Origin: Helicobacter sp. MIT 11-5569
Lineage (GTDB): Bacteria; Campylobacterota; Campylobacteria; Campylobacterales; Helicobacteraceae
Direction of reading: 5' to 3'
Length of the DNA: 64,000 nucleotides
Assembly (NCBI RefSeq): GCF_000765695.2
Contig: NZ_JRPB02000003.1
Location: forward strand, 157,269 to 221,268
The notes under the pieces are model-generated. The model was not told where the DNA came from. It saw only the letters and a program-made list of their open reading frames with translations, and did not search any database. Shown in pieces: positions 43,236 to 50,288 of the stretch. Made by a program: the position numbers and the translations under genes. Within the stretch, counting starts at the first letter, position 1. Each line of letters opens with the position of its first letter.

Positions 43236-43493
43236 TTAAGCTCTAAAAAAACTACATATATCTACTTCTAATGCTTTAGAGATTTTATATAAATGCTCTA
43301 AATTAAAATGTTTTCCATATCTACAACATTCACAGTTTGAGTAAAATGCAACAGATTTAATTCCAATTTCTAATGCTAAATCAAGTTGTGATATTCCTTT
43401 GCTTTCTCTGATTTCTCTTACAGATTTAGAAATATGTTTGTAAAAGCATGCAATCTCGTCTTTAGTGGTGTTACAGAAATTATTTTCTACCAT
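43236..43493 (-). CDS. XRE-family HTH regulator with a Cys-rich recognition region
   Basis: The 85-residue product is essentially one HTH domain (about 20-78): VREIRESKGISQLDLALEIGI, then SVAFYSNCECCRYGKHFNLE and LYKISKALEVDICSFF. The usual Ser/Glu-Gly spacing after the recognition helix is filled with CECC (Cys54, 56, 57), and further Cys are at 7, 16 and 80, so metal or redox sensing is possible. A TATCCTATAGGGTT site overlaps its own SD region, suggesting autorepression, and a perfect copy lies before the divergent exported-protein gene. No phage genes are near. Confidence 0.82.
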   Translation of the reverse strand: MVENNFCNTTKDEIACFYKHISKSVREIRESKGISQLDLALEIGIKSVAFYSNCECCRYGKHFNLEHLYKISKALEVDICSFFRA

Positions 43494-43498
43494 ATATT

Positions 43499-43512
43499 TA
43501 TCCTATAGGGTT
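43499..43512. promoter_or_regulatory. operator O1 at the XRE gene start (TATCCTATAGGGTT)
   Basis: It shares the first 11 bases (TATCCTATAGG) with O2 and is an imperfect palindrome. It begins six bases before the XRE start codon on that strand and contains its AGGA SD sequence, so a bound repressor would block the gene's start. Its centre is 56 bp from that of O2. Confidence 0.6.
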
Positions 43513-43554
43513 AAGTATTATTTAAACTTTATATGGTTAAAATCTCAATATCTA

Positions 43555-43568
43555 TATCCTATAGGATA
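43555..43568. promoter_or_regulatory. operator O2, perfect palindrome TATCCTATAGGATA
   Basis: A 14-bp perfect palindrome ends 15 bases before the ATG of the small exported-protein gene and just before its AAAAGGAG. It likely overlaps the transcription start. Half-sites TATCC/GGATA fit a homodimeric HTH protein, most simply the adjacent XRE regulator. Confidence 0.65.
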
Positions 43569-43583
43569 AATAAAAGGAGTTAA

Positions 43584-43826
43584 ATGAAAAATTTGTTGAT
43601 TACATTGAGTTTGGTTGCTGCTATTGCAAATTTTAGTTTCGCAGCAGATAGTAAAAATGATATGGTAGAAGAAGCGAAAAGTAAAGCAATTGATATTGGC
43701 ATTAGTGCAATTAGTGGATTGTTATCTGGTAAAAAGACTGATGATATTATCAAAGAAGCAAAGGATCAAGCAATCGAGTCTGCGCAAGATACAGCTAACA
43801 AAAAATTAAACGAAGTAAAAAAATAA
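43584..43826 (+). CDS. small exported helical protein controlled by the XRE pair
   Basis: The 80-residue product has a Sec signal (MKNLLITLSLVAAIANFSFA, cleavage at about 20-21 before ADSK). The 60-residue mature part is highly charged and predicted helical, with a Gly/Ala/Ile-rich amphipathic middle (AIDIGISAISGLLSGKKTDD) and a repeating KxAxxxA-like tail (KEAKDQAIESAQDTANKKL). No Cys. It resembles small periplasmic helical proteins or exported peptide effectors only in general composition. I do not recognise a family. The SD sequence AAAGGAG is strong. Confidence 0.7.
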   Translation: MKNLLITLSLVAAIANFSFAADSKNDMVEEAKSKAIDIGISAISGLLSGKKTDDIIKEAKDQAIESAQDTANKKLNEVKK

Positions 43827-43836
43827 TCAATTAATT

Positions 43837-43854
43837 CCCCTATTCTTTTAGGGG
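43837..43854 (+). terminator. hairpin after the exported-protein gene
   Basis: CCCCTA (43837-43842), loop TTCTTT, TAGGGG (43849-43854): a 6-bp G-C-rich stem ten bases after the stop codon, followed by GATTCTACT rather than a clean T-run. Confidence 0.5.
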
Positions 43855-43952
43855 GATTCTACTAAGCTACATATTACGACTTATTAAGCCTTCAATTTCA
43901 TATTTGATTTTTAATTATAAATTTTCTAAAATACTGCACTTAAGGATAGTTT

Positions 43953-44156
43953 ATGCAAAGAATAATTTTATATTTAAAAATCCTTTATAGGAGATCTGAT
44001 AGATTTTTTCATTTGCTCGTAGGTATGCCAAGTTATGACAAATATTTGGAGCATTTTAGGAAAAATCATCCTGACAAGATTCCAAAAACACAAAGGGAAT
44101 TCTTCAAAGAGGCGATGGAAGCCAAATATGGTGCTGGTCGCAATAAGTGCTGATGA
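43953..44156 (+). CDS. ybdD: YbdD-like CstA-associated protein, probably a selenoprotein with C-terminal Cys-Sec
   Basis: The frame encodes 66 standard residues ending GAGRNKC, then TGA (44151-44153) and TGA (44154-44156). The core FHLLVGMPSYDKYLEHFRKN, HPDKIPKTQREFFKEAMEAK, YG is the YbdD/YjiX signature; E. coli members end in Cys-Cys, as I recall. The first UGA falls exactly at the last Cys and is followed by an ordinary stop, so Cys-Sec-stop is the natural reading. A hairpin with a GGT loop follows at 44163-44177, and selD in this window shows that the organism uses selenocysteine. YbdD is the small partner of CstA-type transporters. Without Sec insertion the product is simply one residue shorter. 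Confidence 0.75.
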
Positions 44157-44162
44157 ATAAAG

Positions 44163-44177
44163 CTATAAGGTTTATAG
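44163..44177 (+). promoter_or_regulatory. candidate bacterial SECIS hairpin of ybdD
   Basis: CTATAA (44163-44168), loop GGT, TTATAG (44172-44177): a perfect 6-bp stem. The loop begins 15 bases after the first UGA and its first two bases are G, close to the known bacterial SECIS rule (a loop G in the first two positions, 16-37 bases from the UGA). The stem is AT-rich and so weak. Confidence 0.55.
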
Positions 44178-44232
44178 ATACAGATTTTCAGCATTTTTTG
44201 TTACAAATAGTAAATTAGCTGCGGAATTTTAA

Positions 44233-45051
44233 ATGCCAAAACGTTATGATAAAATTATTGCAACTCTACAAAAACGCCCAGTGAGCGAAAATGAGCTTTT
44301 ATCTTTGCTCTTGCCTGTTGCTGGGTTATTTGGAGATGTGCAAAGTGAGTTGGAGATTTTTAAAAATAGTGGAATCCCTATTGAGATTGCACATCAGCAT
44401 ATCTATTATCGCCCAAATTTAACCCCCATTTTGAAAGAAACCTTTTGTGTTGTAGATATTGAAACAAATGGACATAATCCCTATGTGCATACTCCTATTG
44501 AAATTGGAGCGGTGAAATTTCATCAAGGAGAGATTATAGAGACTTTTGAATCTTTGATTTTTAACGAAGAGATTCCAGAATCTATCACAAAAATCACTGG
44601 GATTGATGTGCCAATGTTGCAAAATGCTCCAAAATTGCCCAATGTTTTAGAGAAGTTTAAGTTATTTTTAGGAGATAGTATTTTTGTGGCGCATAATGTG
44701 GAGTTTGATTATAGCTTTCTTAGTCAATCCTTGGAAAAATGTGGGTTTGGGTATTTATATAATCCGCGCCTTTGCACGATTAAGCTTGCGCAAAAAACAT
44801 TGGAATCTCCACGTTATTCGCTTGGTTTTTTAAATGAGTTCTTAGGGATTTATCATCAAAATCTACATCGTGCTTTGCAGGATTCCAAAACTGCATTAGA
44901 GGTTTTTAAAATCGCTTTAAAGAATATTCCAAAAAATCTCTATACAAGCAAGGATTTGCTAGAATTTGTCAAAAATCAGCCAAAGGGAATGTATGCAAGA
45001 ACAAATAACGCAAAATTCACGCAAAACCAAAATAGCAACAAACTGCACTAA
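44233..45051 (+). CDS. DnaQ-family DEDDh 3'-5' exonuclease
   Basis: The 272-residue product has an N-terminal region of about 70 residues and then a DEDDh exonuclease: FCVVDIETNGHNPYVHTPIE with Asp75 and Glu77, SIFVAHNVEFDYSFLSQ with the second Asp, and LHRALQDSKTALEVF with the HxxxxD pair. It could be a polymerase III epsilon-type proofreader or a separate repair exonuclease; the N-terminal extension argues against a plain DnaQ. Its 3' end overlaps nspC by about 59 bases in another frame. Confidence 0.88.
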   Translation: MPKRYDKIIATLQKRPVSENELLSLLLPVAGLFGDVQSELEIFKNSGIPIEIAHQHIYYRPNLTPILKETFCVVDIETNGHNPYVHTPIEIGAVKFHQGEIIETFESLIFNEEIPESITKITGIDVPMLQNAPKLPNVLEKFKLFLGDSIFVAHNVEFDYSFLSQSLEKCGFGYLYNPRLCTIKLAQKTLESPRYSLGFLNEFLGIYHQNLHRALQDSKTALEVFKIALKNIPKNLYTSKDLLEFVKNQPKGMYARTNNAKFTQNQNSNKLH

Positions 45052-46282
45052 AAAACAATCTTTAACATACAATTATCCGCAATGTTTTAAGGATATTCCT
45101 AGCCCTTGTTATGTGCTAGAAGAAGAAAAGTTTGAAAACAATCTAAAATTATTAAATGCTGTGCAAGAAAAAAGTGGTGCAAAGATTTTGTTGGCACTTA
45201 AGGGTTATGCGTTATGGAGAAGTTTTGATTTAGCAAAGCAATATTTAAGTGGAGTAACAGCAAGTGGAATCTATGAAGCACGTTTAGGTTTTGAGGAATT
45301 TGGCAAAGAAGTAACAACGTTTAGCCCTTCTTATAAATTAGAAGAAATGCGTGAGCTTGTGCAAATTTCTAATCATATTATTTTTAATTCTTTTGCGCAG
45401 TGGCAAAGTTTTAAGGATTTAATTGAAGCGCAAAATGTTTTAAGGGAGCGTAAAGGGGTTGCTAAAATTGAAGTGGGATTGCGTGTGAATCCAAAATATA
45501 GTGAAGTAACTCCGGCTATTTATAATCCTTGTATTGAGGGTTCTCGTCTTGGGATTCCGCCAGAAGAGTTTAAAAAAGGGGTTAAGAAGTTTGGGTTAGA
45601 AGGCATTAGTGGTTTGCATTTTCATACACACTGTGAGCAAAATAGTGATGCACTAAAGCGCACTCTAAAGCATTTTGAGAAACATTTTGGAGAGTATATT
45701 TCAAAAATGCAATGGATTAACTTTGGTGGAGGACATCATATTACACGCAAAAATTATGATGTGAAGTTGCTAATAAGAATCATCAAAGACTTTAGAAAAA
45801 AATATAAAACTGAAGTGTATTTAGAACCCGGAGAGGCGGTAGGTTGGCAATGTGGATTCTTGATAGGAAGTGTGATAGATATTGTGAAAAATGGCATAGA
45901 TATAGCTGTTTTAGATGTGAGCGCAGCAGCACATATGCCAGATTGTTTAGAAATGCCATATCGTCCAAATGTGCGTAATAGTTATATGGCAAAAGCATTT
46001 GTTAAAAAAGATAGATTGCGCTTAAAAGGCGAGAAGTCTTATAATTATCGCTTTGGTGGTCCAACTTGTCTAGCAGGAGATGTGATTGGGGATTATAGTT
46101 TCAAAGAAGCCTTGAGAATTGGCGATAGAATAATTTTTGAAGATATGGTGCATTATACAATTGTAAAAAACAATACATTTAATGGAATTCCTCTTCCTAG
46201 TATTGGTGTAATTCGGAAAAATGGGAGTTTTGAGCTATTGAAATCTTATAATTATGAAGATTATAAGCATCGCAATAGCTAA
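44993..46282 (+). CDS. nspC: carboxynorspermidine/carboxyspermidine decarboxylase
   Basis: NspC is a PLP enzyme that decarboxylates carboxyspermidine in the alternative spermidine pathway used by Campylobacterota. From the ATG at 44993 (AAAGGG upstream) the product is 429 residues. PLP-Lys70 is in LLALKGYALW; HFHTHCEQN, NFGGGHHITR, YLEPGEAVGW and GGPTCLAGDVIGDY are further active-site segments. A longer frame from 44966 exists but lies wholly in the exonuclease gene. With agmatine deiminase it suggests an agmatine-putrescine-spermidine route. Confidence 0.93.
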   Translation: MQEQITQNSRKTKIATNCTKKQSLTYNYPQCFKDIPSPCYVLEEEKFENNLKLLNAVQEKSGAKILLALKGYALWRSFDLAKQYLSGVTASGIYEARLGFEEFGKEVTTFSPSYKLEEMRELVQISNHIIFNSFAQWQSFKDLIEAQNVLRERKGVAKIEVGLRVNPKYSEVTPAIYNPCIEGSRLGIPPEEFKKGVKKFGLEGISGLHFHTHCEQNSDALKRTLKHFEKHFGEYISKMQWINFGGGHHITRKNYDVKLLIRIIKDFRKKYKTEVYLEPGEAVGWQCGFLIGSVIDIVKNGIDIAVLDVSAAAHMPDCLEMPYRPNVRNSYMAKAFVKKDRLRLKGEKSYNYRFGGPTCLAGDVIGDYSFKEALRIGDRIIFEDMVHYTIVKNNTFNGIPLPSIGVIRKNGSFELLKSYNYEDYKHRNS

Positions 46283-46671
46283 CGACTCCCTAGTCCAACA
46301 GTAAGTGCTTGGTCTAGCAGTGCTTTGCGCTCTGGATTAATGTTTTTAAAATGGCGTTCAATCTCTAAAATAAGTTTTGCATTAACATTTTTATGTGCGG
46401 TTAAAATGGCAACAAATTCCAAATCAAAATCTTTAATTTCTTGCATATATTGTTCATAGTGTGCGCAAGCAATTTTGCTGTAAGATTTTAATTGTTCTAA
46501 GGAGTTTCCTTTTTCTTTTAGCATTTCTAAGAGTTCTTTTGCATTTGGGATTTTGGTTGATGGATTTTTAGAATCTTTTTTACCTTTGCTATTCCACAAA
46601 GCATAACCAAACGCAATTACTAGCAATACGCATATAAAAAGTATTAAAATCAAAATCCAACTTTGCATCAT
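46279..46671 (-). CDS. single-span membrane protein of unknown function
   Basis: The 130-residue product has an N-terminal membrane helix at about 4-26 (SWILILILFICVLLVIAFGYAL), a Lys/Ser-rich linker and a cytoplasmic alpha-helical domain (KELLEMLKEKGNSLEQLKSY, HYEQYMQEIKDFDLEFVAIL). It begins MM and overlaps the end of the convergent nspC by four bases, so no terminator lies between them. I do not recognise a family. Confidence 0.65.
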   Translation of the reverse strand: MMQSWILILILFICVLLVIAFGYALWNSKGKKDSKNPSTKIPNAKELLEMLKEKGNSLEQLKSYSKIACAHYEQYMQEIKDFDLEFVAILTAHKNVNAKLILEIERHFKNINPERKALLDQALTVGLGSR

Positions 46672-46733
46672 TAACCTTTTTTAAGTTTTGAAAATTATAG
46701 CGGATTTTTTTAAAATTATTATTGTTAAAGTGT

Positions 46734-46778
46734 ATTGAGTGTTAATGAAATTAACACTCAATCCCCACACAAGGGGAT
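46734..46778. repeat. two tandem hairpins downstream of iaaA
   Basis: ATTGAGTGTTAAT (46734-46746) pairs perfectly with ATTAACACTCAAT (46750-46762) over 13 bp with a GAA loop. Immediately beside it ATCCCC (46761-46766) pairs with GGGGAT (46773-46778). In iaaA direction the GC hairpin comes first, then the long one. They could terminate iaaA or protect its 3' end; the long stem is not followed by a T-run. Confidence 0.6.
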
Positions 46779-46783
46779 AAATT

Positions 46784-47809
46784 TTATTTTTCTACCGGCC
46801 AAAAAACTTTAGGTTCTTTGCCGATTCTTGCTTCTCCATGAAACATTCCTAGTTTATCTTTTGTCCAAGCATAGCCTATTTCTCCATTTTTATCAATAGA
46901 GATAATTCCACCTGTTCCACCAAGTGTAGCTACTTCTTTAACAGCTTCTTCGGTTGCTTTTTGAATATCAAGATTTTTGTATTTGTATAAAGAAGCAACT
47001 TCGTGTGCTGCAGCTACTCTGATATAAATATCTCCTGTTCCTGTGCAAGATACAGCAACAGAATCATTATTTGCATAATTACCAGCACCAATAATTGGAG
47101 AATCTCCAATGCGACCCGTCATTTTATTTGTTGTTCCGCCAGTGCTTGTTCCAGCTGCCAAATTTCCATTTTTATCTAAAGCAATTGCTCCTACTGTTCC
47201 TAAATAAGGTTCTGTGCTAGAACCTAAATGCGCTTTTGCTTTATCGCTATCAAGCAAAATTTCTTTGCTTTTTTGCGCATCTTTTAGTTGCTTATATCTA
47301 TGGTCTGTGTAGAAGTATTTTTGTGTAACAATATCTAATCCATTAGCTTTAGCAAGTTTATCTGCGCCTTCTCCAGCAATAAGTGTATGTGGAGTTTTTT
47401 CCATAACGACTTTTGCAGCTTCAATAGGATTCTTGATTGTTCTAGCCATTGCGACAGCACCAGCATTTAAGCTTTTTCCATCCATTAAAGAAGCATCAAG
47501 CTCATTAAAACCATCAGAAGCAAATACTGCCCCTTTCCCAGCATTAAATTCTGGGCTATCTTCCATAACTTTAATAGCAGCAATAACTGCATCAATAGAG
47601 CTTCCCCCATTTTCTAAGATTTTCTGTCCCGCTTTTAGAGATTCTTTCATTACTTTCTCTCTTGCTGCAAAATCTGCTTTACTTAATCCCAAACCACTTG
47701 TTCCACCATGAATAACAATTACTGGTGAGAAGTCTTGTGCTAGCAAATTTGAGCTTGTCAAAAATGCACAACTTGCTAAAATTAGTAATAACTTTTTGCT
47801 ACTTTTCAT
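46784..47809 (-). CDS. iaaA: isoaspartyl peptidase/L-asparaginase (plant type), periplasmic
   Basis: This Ntn hydrolase cleaves beta-aspartyl dipeptides and asparagine. It is made as a 341-residue precursor with a Sec signal (cleavage after NLLAQ, near residue 25) and autocleaves before Thr205 (GTVGAIALDKNGNLAAGTST). GAGNYANN and TGTGDIYIRVAAAHEV bind substrate. A periplasmic location suggests use of external or envelope-derived peptides as aspartate/ammonia source. It differs from the AnsB-type asparaginase typical of H. pylori. Confidence 0.92.
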   Translation of the reverse strand: MKSSKKLLLILASCAFLTSSNLLAQDFSPVIVIHGGTSGLGLSKADFAAREKVMKESLKAGQKILENGGSSIDAVIAAIKVMEDSPEFNAGKGAVFASDGFNELDASLMDGKSLNAGAVAMARTIKNPIEAAKVVMEKTPHTLIAGEGADKLAKANGLDIVTQKYFYTDHRYKQLKDAQKSKEILLDSDKAKAHLGSSTEPYLGTVGAIALDKNGNLAAGTSTGGTTNKMTGRIGDSPIIGAGNYANNDSVAVSCTGTGDIYIRVAAAHEVASLYKYKNLDIQKATEEAVKEVATLGGTGGIISIDKNGEIGYAWTKDKLGMFHGEARIGKEPKVFWPVEK

Positions 47810-47925
47810 AGTATCTCCTTGTAGATAGAATTGCTTTGTTTAAGGACAAAAGCGGCGATATTTTATTACAAATCTTATTATGTAAAAATAAAATTTAAGT
47901 TTTTAAAAAATTATATAAATTTGGC

Positions 47926-47931
47926 TATAAT
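47926..47931 (+). promoter_or_regulatory. -10 box (extended, GGC-TATAAT) of dapD
   Basis: ATTTGGCTATAATC lies 26 bases before the dapD ATG, with AAAGGAG as SD sequence. It is in the 148-base region divergent from iaaA. Confidence 0.6.
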
Positions 47932-47957
47932 CTAAAATATTTTATAAAGGAGATTTT

Positions 47958-49163
47958 ATGAATCAAGCAGAATTTAAAACTAAAGTTGAAACAATCCAAA
48001 GTCGAGCAAATTATAAAAAACCTATTGGGTTTGGGATTTGTTTTGTTGATGTTGGTGTAATAAGTAATAAAGTTTTACAAGCAACTTATCCTGTGCTAAA
48101 TTGGGGAGAAAATTTTGGAAGTTATGCAATTTTTTCTTCATTGCGCGAGGAATGTGAGGTGCTAGAAGATAGTGAAAGTGAATTGGTGCTTGGAATCACA
48201 GAAGAATTTGTGCTAAAGGCATTAGAAGATTTTTCTCCTTATATTGCAGAAGCGCAGGCTAATGTTAATGCGCATAAAAATGTTGCAGTCGTGTTAGAAT
48301 TACAACGTGCTTTACAAGAAGATAGAATCTATACAGAAAATGGAGATTTTCGTTATAGATTTTGTGCGATTTATCAAGATGCGCAATGCAAGAGTGTAGA
48401 GTCTGCGTATATGAAGCTACTTGCACTTTCTCTTGGCAAAGCACCGCTTAGAAGTTTGTATTTAGATGGAATCTTTGGGTTGCTAAGCAATGTTGCTTGG
48501 AGTGGTAATGTGCCTTATGAGCTTGATTGGTTAAGAGAAAATGAAATTGCACTAAAAATGCGCGGAGAGTTTCCAGCAATTGATTTTGTGGATAAATTCC
48601 CACGTTATTTAATGCAAGTGATTCCGCAATATGACAATATCCGCTTGCTTGATACTGCAAAAACACGCTTTGGTGCATATCTAGGGACAGGTGGTTATAC
48701 GCAAATGCCGGGTGCTAGTTATGTGAATTTTAACGCAGGTGCAATGGGTGCTTGTATGAATGAAGGACGTATTAGCTCGAGTGTTATTGTGGGTGAAGGT
48801 AGTGATGTTGGCGGTGGTGCTAGTATTTTAGGCGTATTAAGCGGCGGCAATAGCGACCCTATTAGTATTGGCAAAAATTGTCTTTTGGGAGTAAATAGTT
48901 CAACAGGAATTTCTTTGGGTGATGGTTGTATTGTAGATGGTGGAATCGCAGTGCTTGCTGGAACTGTGTTTAAGATTTCAGAAGAAGAAGCAAGAAAACT
49001 TGCAGAAATTAATCCGGGCTTTGAGATTAAAGAGAGTGGGGTTTATAAAGGAAGAGATTTATCAGGTAAAAATGGAGTGCATTTTAGACAAAATGCAAAA
49101 ACAGGAGAAATGATAGCATTTCGCTCTAATCGTAAAATAGAGTTAAATTCCGCTTTGCATTAA
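47958..49163 (+). CDS. dapD: tetrahydrodipicolinate N-succinyltransferase, long form
   Basis: DapD succinylates tetrahydrodipicolinate in the lysine/meso-DAP pathway. The 401-residue product is the long Campylobacterota/actinobacterial-like type: an N-terminal alpha/beta domain and a C-terminal left-handed beta-helix of hexapeptide repeats (about 225-340: FGAYLGTGGYTQMPGASYVN, SSVIVGEGSDVGGGASILGV, ISIGKNCLLGVNSSTGISLG). dapB is at 19181. The stop codon lies in the terminator hairpin. Confidence 0.92.
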   Translation: MNQAEFKTKVETIQSRANYKKPIGFGICFVDVGVISNKVLQATYPVLNWGENFGSYAIFSSLREECEVLEDSESELVLGITEEFVLKALEDFSPYIAEAQANVNAHKNVAVVLELQRALQEDRIYTENGDFRYRFCAIYQDAQCKSVESAYMKLLALSLGKAPLRSLYLDGIFGLLSNVAWSGNVPYELDWLRENEIALKMRGEFPAIDFVDKFPRYLMQVIPQYDNIRLLDTAKTRFGAYLGTGGYTQMPGASYVNFNAGAMGACMNEGRISSSVIVGEGSDVGGGASILGVLSGGNSDPISIGKNCLLGVNSSTGISLGDGCIVDGGIAVLAGTVFKISEEEARKLAEINPGFEIKESGVYKGRDLSGKNGVHFRQNAKTGEMIAFRSNRKIELNSALH

Positions 49164-49175
49164 TGCGGAATTTTA
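49146..49175 (+). terminator. terminator hairpin at the dapD/ychF junction
   Basis: AATTCCGC (49146-49153) pairs perfectly with GCGGAATT (49165-49172), followed by TTATA. The stem contains the end of dapD and reaches the ychF stop codon, so it could act for both convergent genes. Confidence 0.6.
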
Positions 49176-50279
49176 TACATTGAATCTAAAGTGCATGATG
49201 TCGCCATCTTGCACAATATAATCCTTGCCTTCTACACGCATTGCGCCTGCCTCTTTTGCCTTTGTTTCTCCACCATATTGAATAAAGGCATCATAGGCAA
49301 TCACTTCAGCACGAATAAATCCTTTTTCAAAATCTTTATGAATAACTCCAGCTGCAATAGGGGCTTTATCGCCTTTGTGGATTGTCCATGCGCGCACTTC
49401 TTTAACTCCTGCTGTAAAGTAGCTAATAAGTCCAAGTTTTTTGAATCCTAGTCGGATTATTGCATCTAAACCACTTTCTTGCACACCTAACGCCTCTAAA
49501 AATTCTGCTGCTTCTGTATCGCTTAATCCTACTAATTCTTCTTCAATTTTTGAGCAGAGTTTAATCACTTCCGCATTTTGTTTTGTGGCATATTCTTTAA
49601 GTGCAGTTACAAAAGTATTATCCTCACTCAAGCCTTCTTCATCGACATTTGCGCCATAAATAATATCTTTATTGGTTAAAAAGCGCAATTCTTTATCAAG
49701 TAAAAGAAAATAATCATTTGCTTTATCATTAAATGTGCGCACAGGATTGCCTGCTTCAATATGTTTGAGCAAATTTTGTGTAATCTCTAATTGTGCTTTT
49801 GCTTCCTTATCCACTCCACTTTTTGCAGTTTTAGTTAGTCTTTCTATGCGTTTTTGAAGAGTTTGCATATCTGCAATGAGTAGTTCTGTTTCTATAATCT
49901 CTACATCACGTAAAGGATTAATACTGCCTTCAACATGTGTAATATTAGAATCTTCAAAACAGCGCACAATATGCAATATGACTTCTGTTTCTTTAATGTT
50001 TGCTAAAAACTGATTGCCTAGCCCTTCTCCTTTGCTCGCACCTTTAACAAGCCCAGCAATATCTACAAATTCTACTACTGAATGTTGGATTTTTTGTGGA
50101 TTAACAATTTTAGCCAAAGCATCAAGACGTGCATCAGGAACGGGAACAATAGCTTTATTGGGTTCAATAGTGCAAAAAGGATAATTTGCAGATTGTGCGT
50201 TTTGTGTTTTGGTTAATGCGTTAAAAGTTGTAGATTTTCCGACATTTGGAAGCCCTACAATACCGATGGATAAACCCAT
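49173..50279 (-). CDS. ychF: ribosome-binding ATPase YchF
   Basis: YchF/OLA1 is an Obg-related P-loop protein that prefers ATP and binds ribosomes. The 368-residue product has GLPNVGKSTTFNALT (P-loop, 8-22), the switch II DIAGLVKGASKGEGLGN, a coiled-coil insertion (about 130-165) and the C-terminal TGS domain (RAWTIHKGDKAPIAAGVIHK, MRVEGKDYIVQDGDIMHFRF). Ten bases downstream of pepA in a leftward pair. Confidence 0.95.
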   Translation of the reverse strand: MGLSIGIVGLPNVGKSTTFNALTKTQNAQSANYPFCTIEPNKAIVPVPDARLDALAKIVNPQKIQHSVVEFVDIAGLVKGASKGEGLGNQFLANIKETEVILHIVRCFEDSNITHVEGSINPLRDVEIIETELLIADMQTLQKRIERLTKTAKSGVDKEAKAQLEITQNLLKHIEAGNPVRTFNDKANDYFLLLDKELRFLTNKDIIYGANVDEEGLSEDNTFVTALKEYATKQNAEVIKLCSKIEEELVGLSDTEAAEFLEALGVQESGLDAIIRLGFKKLGLISYFTAGVKEVRAWTIHKGDKAPIAAGVIHKDFEKGFIRAEVIAYDAFIQYGGETKAKEAGAMRVEGKDYIVQDGDIMHFRFNV

Positions 50280-50288
50280 AAAAATCCT

